Assembly (NCBI RefSeq): GCF_002102395.1
Contig: NZ_LQPZ01000033.1
Location: 1-64,000 of the forward strand
DNA from: Mycolicibacillus trivialis
Lineage (GTDB): Bacteria; Actinomycetota; Actinomycetes; Mycobacteriales; Mycobacteriaceae
Direction of reading: 5' to 3'
Length of the DNA stretch: 64,000 nt
The notes below the pieces were generated by a model. It had not been told where the DNA came from and made no database searches. It worked only from the letters and a program-made list of their open reading frames with translations. Shown here in pieces: positions 7,680-15,882 of this stretch. Numbering within the stretch: position 1 is the first letter of the stretch; each line of letters begins with the position of its first letter. Both the position numbers and the translations under genes were made by a program.

Positions 7680-8273
7680 ATGGCCGGGACAGGGCGCGCC
7701 GGGCGGTGGCGCACCGGGGCGCAGAGCAGACAGCGCCTCGTCGAGGCCGCCCGCGAACGCTTCATGCGGCAGGGGTACGACAAGGCAACGGTCCGCGGGA
7801 TCGCCGCCGACGCCGGCGTGGACGTGGCGATGGTCTACTACTTTTTCGGCAGCAAGGAGGGCCTGTTCACCGCCTCGACGCTGACCGGTCCCGAACATCC
7901 GCTTCACCAGCTGGCCGCCCTGCTCGACGAGGGGACCGACCGGATCGGCCCTCGACTGGTACGCCGTTTCCTGCAGCACTGGGACTCCGGTGACGCCTTC
8001 GAACCGTTTCTGACGCTGTGGCGTTCGGCGGCGATCCAGCCGACGGCGCGCGCAATGTTGCACGATATCCTGGCCGGCCCGATCGCGAAGCGGGTCGCCA
8101 CCGAGTTCGGGGTCGGTGACGCACAGTTGCGGGTGGAGTTGGTGGCCAGTCACCTGGCCGGGCTGGCCTTCGCCCGTTACCAGCTCAGGATCGAACCGAT
8201 CGCGTCCACCGCCGTCGAGGACCTGGTGTCGTGGCTGGGGCCGACCGTACAGCGCTACCTCAGCGAGGCGTGA
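7680..8273 (+). CDS. TetR/AcrR-family transcriptional regulator
   Basis: A 197-residue regulator. The N-terminal helix-turn-helix spans about residues 17-66, with ATVRGIAADAGV and MVYYFFGSKEGLF being typical TetR recognition-helix sequences. The remainder is a helical ligand-binding domain with no recognisable ligand signature. The ATG at 7680 gives the standard length. It is divergent from the ICMT-like methyltransferase, and a near-palindrome lies just upstream of its start, so it probably represses itself and that gene. Confidence 0.88.
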   Translation: MAGTGRAGRWRTGAQSRQRLVEAARERFMRQGYDKATVRGIAADAGVDVAMVYYFFGSKEGLFTASTLTGPEHPLHQLAALLDEGTDRIGPRLVRRFLQHWDSGDAFEPFLTLWRSAAIQPTARAMLHDILAGPIAKRVATEFGVGDAQLRVELVASHLAGLAFARYQLRIEPIASTAVEDLVSWLGPTVQRYLSEA

Positions 8274-8300
8274 CGGGCCGGGCGCGGCGTGGGCCGACCC

Positions 8301-9827
8301 TCACCCCGGCCAGCGGGGCAGACGGCGCCGGCCCCGGGCGTCGATCAGCCGCATCAGCACGGTGATCATCATCGACCGGCGCTTGGACGCCGGATACCAC
8401 AGCGGCTCCCGCCCCAGTTGGGGTCCGCGCGGCCCGACGATGGCCTGGGTCCGGCAATACTTGCGGATCCCGGCCGGGCCGCCGAACCGGCTGCCGATGC
8501 CGGACTGTTTCCAGCCGCCCATCGGCACTGCGTAGTTCATCAGGTTGGCGAACGCGTCGTTGATGTTGACCGCGCCGACCTCCAGGCGGCGGGCCAGGCG
8601 CTCACCGCGCTGCCGGTCCCCGGTCCAGACGGTGGCCGACAGCCCGTAGTCGGAATCGTTGGCCAGCCGCACCGCCTCGTCCTCGTCGGCGACCTTGATC
8701 ACCGGCAGCAGCGGCCCGAACGTCTCCTCGGTCAGGCAGGCCATCGAGTGGTCGACGTCGGCCAGCACGGTGGGTTCGAAGAACCGCCCGCCGTCGACCA
8801 CTCCCCCGCCGGCCACGATCCGTGCGCCGCGGGCGACCGCATCCTCGAGGTGGCGCTGCACGATGTCGCACTGGCCGCGGGTGGCCATCGCGCCGATGTC
8901 GAAATCGAAGCTGCGTCCCTCGACGCCCTGCCGCAGCCGCCCGACCTGGACGGCCAGGCTGGCCAGGAACCGGTCGTAGACCGGCGCCTCGACGTAGATG
9001 CGCTCGACCGAGATGCAGACCTGACCGGAGTTGAACAGCCCGCCGAAGACGATGCCCGCGGCCGCCCGGTCGATGTCGGCGTCGGCCAGCACGATCGCCG
9101 GGTCCTTGCCGCCCAACTCCAGGCTGTAGGGCGTCAACCGCTCGGCGCAGGACGCGGCGATCGCCCGGCCGGTGGCGGTGGATCCGGTGAACTGGATGAA
9201 GTCGGCGGCCTCGGTGACCGCGGCACCGGTCTCACGCCCGCCGGTCATCACGGTGAACACCGGCGGCGCTCCGATCTCCGCCCAGCCGCGGGCCAGTTCG
9301 ATCGCGCTGAGCGGGGTCACCTCGGAGGGCTTCACCAACACGGCGGCGCCGGCGAGCAGCGCGGCGAACGCGTCGAAGCAGGGGTTGAGCAGCGGCAGGT
9401 TCCACGGGGTGATGATCCCGACCACCGGGTGCGGGCGGTAGCTGGTGATCAGGCGTTTGCCCAGCCCGAACGGGCTGTGCGGGGTGGGGTGTTCATCGGC
9501 GAGGAACCGTTCACCGCGATCGGTCCAGTACTTGAGCAGGTCGATGGCCGCGGGAGCCTCGATCGCCGCGTCGAACCGGGTTTTCCCCGTCTCGGACTGC
9601 ACCACGTCGGTCAGTCGCGCCGCGTTGTCGACGAGCCAATCCTGGTAGCGCAGCAGCCAATCGGCGCGGCCACGTACACCAAGGTCCTCCCAGTCGCGCT
9701 GGTGCCGGCGCAGGCGTGCGACGGCATCGTCGACCGCACCGGCGGAGTGGTCGGTCACGGCGCCGACCAGATGGCCGTCGGCGGGGTTGCGGACCTCGAT
9801 CGTGGGCGTCCGGGCGTCAACCGACAC
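8301..9827 (-). CDS. NAD(P)+-dependent aldehyde dehydrogenase
   Basis: A 508-residue ALDH-superfamily enzyme oxidising an aldehyde to a carboxylic acid. The fold is complete: TPWN at 140-143 (oxyanion Asn), the FTGSTATG cofactor loop at about 213-220, general base Glu237 in LELGG, and nucleophile Cys271 in NSGQVC. The C-terminal ~60 residues extend past the usual core. It is closest in flavour to succinate-semialdehyde-type enzymes, but the substrate cannot be read from sequence. It is the last gene of the minus-strand unit and overlaps the upstream MDR reductase by 11 bp. In context it could oxidise an aldehyde released by the carotenoid-type oxygenase two genes upstream (inference). Confidence 0.9.
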   Translation of the reverse strand: MSVDARTPTIEVRNPADGHLVGAVTDHSAGAVDDAVARLRRHQRDWEDLGVRGRADWLLRYQDWLVDNAARLTDVVQSETGKTRFDAAIEAPAAIDLLKYWTDRGERFLADEHPTPHSPFGLGKRLITSYRPHPVVGIITPWNLPLLNPCFDAFAALLAGAAVLVKPSEVTPLSAIELARGWAEIGAPPVFTVMTGGRETGAAVTEAADFIQFTGSTATGRAIAASCAERLTPYSLELGGKDPAIVLADADIDRAAAGIVFGGLFNSGQVCISVERIYVEAPVYDRFLASLAVQVGRLRQGVEGRSFDFDIGAMATRGQCDIVQRHLEDAVARGARIVAGGGVVDGGRFFEPTVLADVDHSMACLTEETFGPLLPVIKVADEDEAVRLANDSDYGLSATVWTGDRQRGERLARRLEVGAVNINDAFANLMNYAVPMGGWKQSGIGSRFGGPAGIRKYCRTQAIVGPRGPQLGREPLWYPASKRRSMMITVLMRLIDARGRRRLPRWPG

Positions 9828-10860
9828 GTGCGGTCCTCTCGGTGTCTGCGGCAGCGGAATCCAGCCGTACCACCATCTTTCCGACGTTGGTGCCGCGCAT
9901 CATGCCCAGAAACGCATCCAGGGCGTTGTCGATTCCGTCGACGACGGTCTCCCGCACCCGCAGTGTGCCCTCGGCGAGCCACCGACCACCGGTGCGTACC
10001 CACTCACCGATCAGGTCGAAGTGGTCGCCGACGATGAAGCCGTGCAGGAGGATTCGCTTCTCCACCGCCGACATCAGGTTGTTCGGACCCGGCGGCGGAT
10101 CGGCTGCGTTGTAGCCGGAGATCGCCCCGCACAGCGCTACCCGACCGAAGTCGTTGAGCACGTTCAGCGCTGCTTGCAGGTGCTCACCGCCGACGTTGTC
10201 GAAGTAGACGTCGATGCCGTCGGGGGCGGCGGCCGCCAGCTGTCCGGTGAGATCGCCCGCCCGGTAGTCGATGGCGGCGTCGAACCCGAACTCCGACGTC
10301 ACCAGCGCCGTCTTCTGCGGTCCGCCCGCCGCACCGATCACCCTGGTGGCGCCGAGGTGGCGGGCGATCTGGCCGGCCACCGACCCGACGGCGCCGGCCG
10401 CGCCGGAGACGAAGACCGCGTCACCGGGGCGAACCTTCGCGATCCGGGTCATCCCGACGTAAGCGGTCAGACCGGTCGCGCCGAGCACGCCCAGGTAGGC
10501 CGGGGCGGGCGAACGACGCACATCCACCGGTTGCGCCTCGGCGGCGCCGAGGACGGCGTGCTCGCGCCAGCCGGCCTGGTGCAGCACCGTGGCGCCCACC
10601 GGCAACCCGTCACTGCGGGATGCGAGCACCGTGCCGACCGCCGAGCCGCTCATCGGCGCTCCGAGCTCGAACGCGGGGAGATAGGAGTCGCCCTCGTCCA
10701 TCCGGCCCCGCATGTAGGGGTCGACCGAGAGCCAGTCGTTGGCCACCAGCACCTGGCCCTCGGCGAGTTCGGGCAGGGTCGTGGTCGCCAGTTCGAAGTC
10801 GCCGGGGCGCGGTTGGCCGACGGGCCGGGCGACCAGCCGCCACTCCCGGGTGGTGATCAT
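9817..10860 (-). CDS. Medium-chain NADP-dependent oxidoreductase (alkenal/prostaglandin reductase type)
   Basis: A 347-residue zinc-free MDR protein. The N-terminal region SVDPYMRGRM is the hallmark of the leukotriene-B4-12-hydroxydehydrogenase/curcumin reductase branch, which reduces alpha,beta-unsaturated ketones and aldehydes with NADPH. The Rossmann motif is SGAAGAVGSVAGQIA (about 150-165). Start ATG at 10860 is preferred because it follows the upstream stop by 4 bp; an in-frame codon 15 bp earlier would overlap that stop. Placed between a carotenoid-type oxygenase and an aldehyde dehydrogenase, it may saturate a conjugated enone or enal, as found in apocarotenoids (inference). Confidence 0.85.
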   Translation of the reverse strand: MITTREWRLVARPVGQPRPGDFELATTTLPELAEGQVLVANDWLSVDPYMRGRMDEGDSYLPAFELGAPMSGSAVGTVLASRSDGLPVGATVLHQAGWREHAVLGAAEAQPVDVRRSPAPAYLGVLGATGLTAYVGMTRIAKVRPGDAVFVSGAAGAVGSVAGQIARHLGATRVIGAAGGPQKTALVTSEFGFDAAIDYRAGDLTGQLAAAAPDGIDVYFDNVGGEHLQAALNVLNDFGRVALCGAISGYNAADPPPGPNNLMSAVEKRILLHGFIVGDHFDLIGEWVRTGGRWLAEGTLRVRETVVDGIDNALDAFLGMMRGTNVGKMVVRLDSAAADTERTARVG

Positions 10861-10864
10861 CGGT

Positions 10865-12316
10865 TCACCGTCCACTCATCGCCTGCTGATAGAGCGGACT
10901 GTCGATGCTGTAGTAGCTGCAGTGGAACCCGCTGGGGATGCGGAACGGCACCCGGATGCTGGCCAACGGACCGGCGGCGATGTCGGCTGCGTCGAACACC
11001 ACCAGATCGGTGCGCAGTGCGCCGGCCCGGTGCACCAGGGTCACCGCGTACCCGTCGAGTTCGTCAGTGGCGCCCACTCGGGGGGCGAAGATGAATTCGC
11101 CCGCGGCCGCCCCTTCACCGAAGTGGTAGAGGTCCTCGGCGCCGGTGTCGGTGTCGACGCGCAGCACCGAGTCCATCCCGTCGGCCCGGCCGTCGGTCGA
11201 ATACAGGTTGCTGTTGGCGAAGGCGTGGTGGCTGCGGCGGGTCATCATCCGGTCATCCGGACGCGGGAACTGGATGTCGTGTTCGCTGATCACTTCTTCG
11301 CCCACCAGTCCGCTGCCGGCCGGCTCGATGGTCCAGCGCCGCAAGCTCTGCCGGGTCTCGGCGTGGGTGCGCCGGCTGCCGTCGATGTCGGGGAACAGCG
11401 CGGTCCCTTCGGCGGCGGCCACGTCGGCGATGATGCGCCCGTCCTGCTCCCACACGTTGGCTTCGTGCATCATGTGCCGCGGGTCGGCTTCGAACCATCG
11501 GACGTCGGCCGCGGTGCCGGTGCGCGGCATCACGCCCAGCTTGGTGGGCCGGTCGGGGTCCCAGGCCACCATCGGTCCGCCCGCCACGGCCCGCTGGAAG
11601 CTGATGTCCAGCGGGGTTACCGGGAAGACGACGTAGTTCTCGGTGACGAAGAAGGTGTGCATCATCGTCTGGTGCGGCACCGGGATCACCTCGTGGGTGC
11701 GCAGGGTGCCGGCCGCGTCGATGACTTCGTAGTGGATCTCCGGCTCCGCGCCGCGGCGTCGCGGCACCGAGCCGATGTTGATCAGCTCACCGGTGGCGTA
11801 GTCGACGGTCGGGTGGGCGGAGAACGTGTCGGTGATGACCCCGCCGTACTGTTCCTCGCCGATGGTGTCCAGGGTGCGCGGGTGCAGTTCGACCGGTGGA
11901 GCGCCCTCCATCAGGGCCAGCAGCCGCCCGCCGTGCAGGATGACGTTGGTGTTCGCCGTGTTGTAGCGGGTGTCGCGGGCCAGCGGGTCGGTGGTGGCGG
12001 GGTTGCCGTGCACCCCGAACAGCCGGCGGCCGTGTTTCATCTCCAGCAGCAGTTTGTCGGTGCGCACCCACCGGCTGCGCAGGGCGGCACGGCCGTTCTC
12101 GATGAAGAACGCGTACACCATGCCGTCGCCGTCGAACCAGTGATAGTCCTCGTCGGTGGGCGGGTACAGCGGTTCGGCCCCGTTGCGGTAGAACACCCCG
12201 GCGAAGTCGTCGGGAAGCGTGCCCTCGATCTGCAGGAAGGGGGCGTCGACCTCCATCCGGTTGGGCTCGTGGTGGCCGGCCAGGAACGGGCTGTCCCGGA
12301 CCTGCGGGTCAGCCAT
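10865..12316 (-). CDS. Carotenoid cleavage-type oxygenase (lignostilbene/apocarotenoid dioxygenase family), first copy
   Basis: A 483-residue member of the RPE65/carotenoid oxygenase family, non-haem iron enzymes that split conjugated C=C bonds to aldehydes or ketones. The family blocks are present: FYRNGAEPLYPP and WFDGDGMV near the N-terminus, and the four iron-ligand histidine contexts FSAHPT, TMMHTFF, HMMHEAN and GFHCSY. The ATG at 12316 overlaps the 3' end of the lipoyl-domain gene by 8 bp, so the two are translationally coupled; upstream in-frame sequence is out of family. Only about 9 bp separate the last conserved block from the stop. A second family member lies at 34946-36391. Confidence 0.92.
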   Translation of the reverse strand: MADPQVRDSPFLAGHHEPNRMEVDAPFLQIEGTLPDDFAGVFYRNGAEPLYPPTDEDYHWFDGDGMVYAFFIENGRAALRSRWVRTDKLLLEMKHGRRLFGVHGNPATTDPLARDTRYNTANTNVILHGGRLLALMEGAPPVELHPRTLDTIGEEQYGGVITDTFSAHPTVDYATGELINIGSVPRRRGAEPEIHYEVIDAAGTLRTHEVIPVPHQTMMHTFFVTENYVVFPVTPLDISFQRAVAGGPMVAWDPDRPTKLGVMPRTGTAADVRWFEADPRHMMHEANVWEQDGRIIADVAAAEGTALFPDIDGSRRTHAETRQSLRRWTIEPAGSGLVGEEVISEHDIQFPRPDDRMMTRRSHHAFANSNLYSTDGRADGMDSVLRVDTDTGAEDLYHFGEGAAAGEFIFAPRVGATDELDGYAVTLVHRAGALRTDLVVFDAADIAAGPLASIRVPFRIPSGFHCSYYSIDSPLYQQAMSGR

Positions 12317-12548
12317 TGTCGCTCTCCAGCACCCCCAGGACGGTTCCGACCGGGTAGTTCTCCTCGTCGGTGGCGTCGCCGTGCCGCAGCGTCCCGTCGC
12401 AGGGCGCGGGGATCTCGGTCTCGACCTTGTCGGTGCCGACCGTGTAGAGCGGGTCCCCTTCGGAGACCGTGTCACCGTCGGCGACCAGCCACCCCAGGAA
12501 CGTTCCCTCGGTCATGGCGACGTCGAGTTTGGGCATCTTGATTTCCAT
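12309..12548 (-). CDS. Stand-alone lipoyl/biotinyl domain protein
   Basis: A 79-residue protein that is nothing but one lipoyl domain. Residues 1-75 match the N-terminal domain of dihydrolipoyl acyltransferases: MPKLDVAMTEGTFLGW, then TDKVETE with the lipoylated lysine at position 41. There is no E3-binding region or acyltransferase domain. It presumably receives an acyl group from the E1 alpha/beta enzyme encoded about 6 kb upstream in the same orientation. No partner E2 core or E3 gene was found in the window. It could instead be biotinylated, but the DKVE context favours lipoate. Confidence 0.88.
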   Translation of the reverse strand: MEIKMPKLDVAMTEGTFLGWLVADGDTVSEGDPLYTVGTDKVETEIPAPCDGTLRHGDATDEENYPVGTVLGVLESDNG

Positions 12549-12554
12549 GCGTCG

Positions 12555-12767
12555 TTATCCTTTGTCGTCAGTTTCTTCTTCGCTGATCGCGAGTGCTTTG
12601 GCGGGGCAGGATTCGACCGCGTCGCGCACCAGATCGGCGTCGCGCGGCGGGATCTCCCCCTCGGGCGGGATGACGACGCCGTCGTCACCGACCGAGAAGT
12701 ATTGCGGGGCAACCGCCTCGCATACGCCGTTGCCCATGCAACGGTCGAAGTTGACCACGACTTTCAT
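12555..12767 (-). CDS. [3Fe-4S] ferredoxin of the P450-redox type
   Basis: A 70-residue ferredoxin. Cys10, Cys16 and Cys54 follow the CXX?XXC...CP pattern of mycobacterial P450 electron donors, with Asn13 at the variable position where a fourth cluster cysteine would sit. This predicts a [3Fe-4S] cluster with tuned potential. It most probably passes electrons to the P450 encoded at 23561-24859. It sits 6 bp upstream of the lipoyl-domain gene and 12 bp downstream of the thiolase-like gene, so all three belong to one transcript. Confidence 0.9.
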   Translation of the reverse strand: MKVVVNFDRCMGNGVCEAVAPQYFSVGDDGVVIPPEGEIPPRDADLVRDAVESCPAKALAISEEETDDKG

Positions 12768-12779
12768 CTGGGCTCCTCC

Positions 12780-13925
12780 TCATCGGGTCAAGATCGTGCA
12801 GGCGCTGAGGCCCGGCGCACCGTAGACGTGGCACAGCGCGGTGCGCGGTGTTGCCGCGACCTGACGCTCGCCGGCGCGGCCGCGCAGTTGCAGGACACTC
12901 TCGTGGATCTGGCGTAACCCCGAGGCGCCGATCGGTTCACCGTTGGCCAGACAGCCGCCGTCGGTGTTGACCGGCAACCGGCCACCGATCTCGGTGGCGC
13001 CGCTGTCGATGAGCTCGGCCTGTTCGCCGTGCTCGCAGAGGCCGGTCTCGGCGAGGTGGATGATCTCCGCACCGGCGTCGGTGTCCTGCAGCTGCGCGAT
13101 GTCGATGTCCTCGGGTCCGATGCCGGCCAGTTCGTACGCCGCGTCCGCCGCGTCGACGCTGGGGCTGACGCCGCGCTTGACCGACAGCGACGGGCTGAGC
13201 ACCTCGAAGGAGCCGGGCCGGCGGGTCCGCACGGCGACCGCGGGCACACCGATCGGGTCGGCGTGACGCTTGGCGGCGTCGGCATTGGCCAGCACCAGCG
13301 CGGTGGCCCCGTCCCCCGGCGAACACAGCATGTATTGCCGCAGTGGGTCGTTGAGCATCATCGAGGCGTTGATCTCGTCTTCGGTCAACGGTTTGCGCCG
13401 CCAGGCGTTGGGGTTCAGCGACCCGTTGCGGAAGGCTTTGGCAGCCACCGTCGCGAGCAGGCGCGGCGGCAGGTCGTGCTCGTGGAGGTAGCGCTGGATC
13501 TTCAGTGCGAAGAACTGCGAGGTGACCGCCAGGCCGGTGCTGCCGTACCAGGCGGGCAGTCCCATGGCGTCGGTGTCGATGGTGAAGGCGCCACGCGGGT
13601 GCGAGTCGAACCCGACCACCAGCGCGTACTCGGCGGCACCGGAGGCGATGGCCTGCACGGCCGAGAGCAGCGAACTGCTGCCGGTGGCGCAGCCGTTGAA
13701 CACGTTGATGAACGGGACACCGGTCAACCCCAGTTCGGCGACCAGGGTGTCGGCCGACCCGGCGGACATGCTGCCGCCGACCGCGTACCGGATCTGCGGC
13801 CAGGACACTCCGGCGTCGGCCAGGGCGAGCCGGGCCGCCGCGACCGCCTCCTCGCGTGCGGTGGTGTCCAGGTAGCGCCCGAACGGCCGGCAGCCGGCCC
13901 CGATGATCGCGACGTCGTGAGCCAT
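12780..13925 (-). CDS. Thiolase-like/SCP-x lipid-transfer protein (Ltp2-type aldolase candidate)
   Basis: A 381-residue thiolase-superfamily protein. The cysteine in NGCATGSSS (Cys79) and the C-terminal CHVYGAPGLSAC block match the SCP-x/Ltp branch. It overlaps by one base the upstream DUF35 gene. In sterol catabolism such a pair (Ltp2 with ChsH2) performs a retro-aldol cleavage of a beta-hydroxyacyl-CoA, while other family members act as beta-ketothiolases. The linked DUF35 protein and two acyl-CoA dehydrogenases favour the former, but the substrate is unknown. The ATG at 13925 is set by the TGATG junction. Confidence 0.88.
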   Translation of the reverse strand: MAHDVAIIGAGCRPFGRYLDTTAREEAVAAARLALADAGVSWPQIRYAVGGSMSAGSADTLVAELGLTGVPFINVFNGCATGSSSLLSAVQAIASGAAEYALVVGFDSHPRGAFTIDTDAMGLPAWYGSTGLAVTSQFFALKIQRYLHEHDLPPRLLATVAAKAFRNGSLNPNAWRRKPLTEDEINASMMLNDPLRQYMLCSPGDGATALVLANADAAKRHADPIGVPAVAVRTRRPGSFEVLSPSLSVKRGVSPSVDAADAAYELAGIGPEDIDIAQLQDTDAGAEIIHLAETGLCEHGEQAELIDSGATEIGGRLPVNTDGGCLANGEPIGASGLRQIHESVLQLRGRAGERQVAATPRTALCHVYGAPGLSACTILTR

Positions 13926-14347
13926 CAGCGGTCTCCTTCCTCGACCGGGGTGAACGCGAAGGTCGTCGCCTGCCCGTCCTCGGTGGGCGCCTCGATCATG
14001 GTGAGCCGCATCGGCATCCCGATGCGCAGCTGATCGAAGTCGGTGACGTCGAGCAGGGTCTCGACGATGACCTCGCCGGCAAGCTCGACGTAACCGAGCG
14101 CGAACGGGACGAACTCCTCGGCGCGCGGCCGGTAGGGCGGGCTCGGTGGCGGATACCGCTGGATGGTCCAGCTCCACAACGCACCGCGGTCGGCGAGCCG
14201 GAGTTCGGTCAGGTCCGCACCGCCGCAGCGCCGGCAGGATGCCTGCGGGGGGAAATGGGTTTCGCCGCAGGCGCCGCAGCGTGCGCCGATCAGTTCGACG
14301 GTGTCGCCGCGGACGGCCATGCTGGTCTGGTCGATCACGTCAATCAC
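13925..14347 (-). CDS. DUF35/OB-fold zinc-ribbon acyl-CoA-binding partner of the thiolase-like protein
   Basis: A 140-residue protein with a rubredoxin-like zinc ribbon (CGACGETHFPPQASCRRC, about residues 22-39) followed by a DUF35 OB fold with VPFALGYVEL and the VTDFDQLRIGMPM block. Such proteins bind the CoA substrate for an adjacent thiolase/aldolase. The start is GTG at 14347, because GGAGGT lies 4 nt upstream; this overlaps the stop region of the [2Fe-2S] ferredoxin gene by 8 bp. The one-base overlap with the thiolase-like gene implies a stoichiometric complex. Confidence 0.88.
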   Translation of the reverse strand: MIDVIDQTSMAVRGDTVELIGARCGACGETHFPPQASCRRCGGADLTELRLADRGALWSWTIQRYPPPSPPYRPRAEEFVPFALGYVELAGEVIVETLLDVTDFDQLRIGMPMRLTMIEAPTEDGQATTFAFTPVEEGDR

Positions 14348-14702
14348 GGTTACCTCCGGGGTTCTCCGGGGCGGTCCGGCGCGGCCGGACTCCCCGCTTG
14401 CGGACGACGACGTCGCCTTCGACGCCCGCCTGGCAGGCCAGCCGGACCCGGTCGCCGCGGCTGCCGCGCAGCGTTTCCAGCGTCCGAAGTTCGAGCTCGC
14501 CGGGGGGATCGAGGTGGTCGTCGGATTCCAGGACTTCGACGTGGCAGACGGTGCATTCCCCGACACCGCCGCAGATGGTGGGCCAGCGGTAGCCAGCCGC
14601 TTCGCCTGCGGCCATGATGGTCTGGCCCGGCCGGGCGGCGAACCGGATGCCGGCGGGGCGGACGGTGACGCAGGGCAGGTCGGCGGGCTGGTCGGCGGGC
14701 AC
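14340..14702 (-). CDS. [2Fe-2S] ferredoxin, adrenodoxin-like
   Basis: A 120-residue ferredoxin. Cysteines at about 44, 50, 53 and 90 give a C-x5-C-x2-C...C pattern inside ICGGVGECTVCHVEV and LACQA, typical of vertebrate-type/adrenodoxin [2Fe-2S] clusters. The GTG at 14702 follows the acyl-CoA dehydrogenase stop by one base (TGACGTG), indicating coupled translation; a longer start would run inside that gene. It is a candidate electron carrier for the Rieske oxygenase at 21252-22646, which has no reductase gene in the window. Confidence 0.85.
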   Translation of the reverse strand: MPADQPADLPCVTVRPAGIRFAARPGQTIMAAGEAAGYRWPTICGGVGECTVCHVEVLESDDHLDPPGELELRTLETLRGSRGDRVRLACQAGVEGDVVVRKRGVRPRRTAPENPGGNRD

Positions 14703-14703
14703 G

Positions 14704-15882
14704 TCAACCCCGCCGGATCTCGCGCCAGGGCCGGCCCCGGTCCGGGTCGGGTTCACGGTCCAGCCCCAGGACCCGTTCGGCGATGATGTTGCGCTGAATC
14801 TCCGAGGTGCCCCCGGCGATGGTGAACCGGCGGCTGTCGAGCAGGTCGTGGGCCCAGGGCGATTCGTCGTCTGACCAGTAACCGGCGGATGGACCGGCCA
14901 GCTCGAAGCCGAGTTCGGCGATGTGCTGGGACAGTTCGGAGAGGGCGAGTTTGGTCACCGAGCCGCCCGCGCCGCCGGAGGGGTCCGGGTCGGCGCTGAC
15001 CCGTGCGTTGGTCAGCGCCAGCGCCCGTTCGGTCGCGACCAGCTGTGCGAGCCGGTCGCGCACCGTGGCGTCCTGCCAGCCGCCGCGGTCGCGGGCCAAC
15101 CCCAGCAGCGGTGCCAGCGGCACCCCGGATGCGCCGGATTCCTCCGAGAGGCCGGAACGCTCGGCGACCAGGGTGGACATCGCCACGCGCCAGCCGTCGT
15201 TGAGCGGGCCGAGCAGGGTGTCCGGCGGGATCTCGACGTTCTCGAAGAAGACTTCGGAGAAGTGCTCGTCGCCGGTGAGCTGCCGCAGCGGCCGCACGGT
15301 GACCCCTGGCAGCGTCATGTCGAGGAGGAAGCAGCTGATGCCGGCGTTCTTGGGCAACTCGGGGTCGGTGCGCGCCAACAACATGCCGTAGCGGGAGCCG
15401 TCGGCGAACGAGCTCCAGACCTTCTGGCCGTCGATCACCCAGCCGCCGTCGTCGCGGCGCACCGCGCGGGTGGCCAGGCTGGCCAGGTCCGAACCGGCGC
15501 CGGGCTCGCTGAACAGCTGGCACCACATGTCGGCGCCGGTGGCGATGCCGGGCAGGTAACGCCGTTGCTGCTCGGCGGTGCCCCAGGCCATGATCGCCGG
15601 CCCGATCAGCTTCACCGGGACGAAGTGGTGGATCGGCAGGTCGGCGTCGTGGCGCGCCAGAACGGCGCGCACCGCGGCGGCGGTGGCGGCGTCCAGGCCG
15701 CGGCCGCCGTGTTCGCGCGGCCAGTCCGCAACGGTCCAGCCCTGCTCGCCGAGCCGGTCGTACCAGGCCCGCGCGGCCCGCGGCTCGGTTCCTTCGGGGC
15801 CGGCCCAGTCGGATGGCAGGTGCTCGGCGACGAACCGCTCGATCTCGGCGACGGCGGTGGCGTGCTGGTCGGCGCCGCTCAT
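14704..15882 (-). CDS. Acyl-CoA dehydrogenase, large subunit type (FadE)
   Basis: A 392-residue FAD-dependent acyl-CoA dehydrogenase. WCQLFSEPGAGSDLASL and VIDGQKVWSSFA mark the flavin-binding middle domain, and IAGGTSEIQRNIIAERVLG the C-terminal helical domain. It overlaps by 4 bp (ATGA) a second, shorter FadE gene. Adjacent pairs of this kind (for instance FadE28/FadE29 of the cholesterol side-chain pathway) form heterotetramers that oxidise bulky acyl-CoAs, and the same arrangement is inferred here. Confidence 0.92.
   Translation of the reverse strand: MSGADQHATAVAEIERFVAEHLPSDWAGPEGTEPRAARAWYDRLGEQGWTVADWPREHGGRGLDAATAAAVRAVLARHDADLPIHHFVPVKLIGPAIMAWGTAEQQRRYLPGIATGADMWCQLFSEPGAGSDLASLATRAVRRDDGGWVIDGQKVWSSFADGSRYGMLLARTDPELPKNAGISCFLLDMTLPGVTVRPLRQLTGDEHFSEVFFENVEIPPDTLLGPLNDGWRVAMSTLVAERSGLSEESGASGVPLAPLLGLARDRGGWQDATVRDRLAQLVATERALALTNARVSADPDPSGGAGGSVTKLALSELSQHIAELGFELAGPSAGYWSDDESPWAHDLLDSRRFTIAGGTSEIQRNIIAERVLGLDREPDPDRGRPWREIRRG

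Noticed and set aside
12309..12548. Biotin carboxyl carrier protein
   Set aside because: The modified lysine sits in DKVETE, typical of lipoyl domains, not in the MKM motif of biotin carriers, and no carboxylase genes are nearby.
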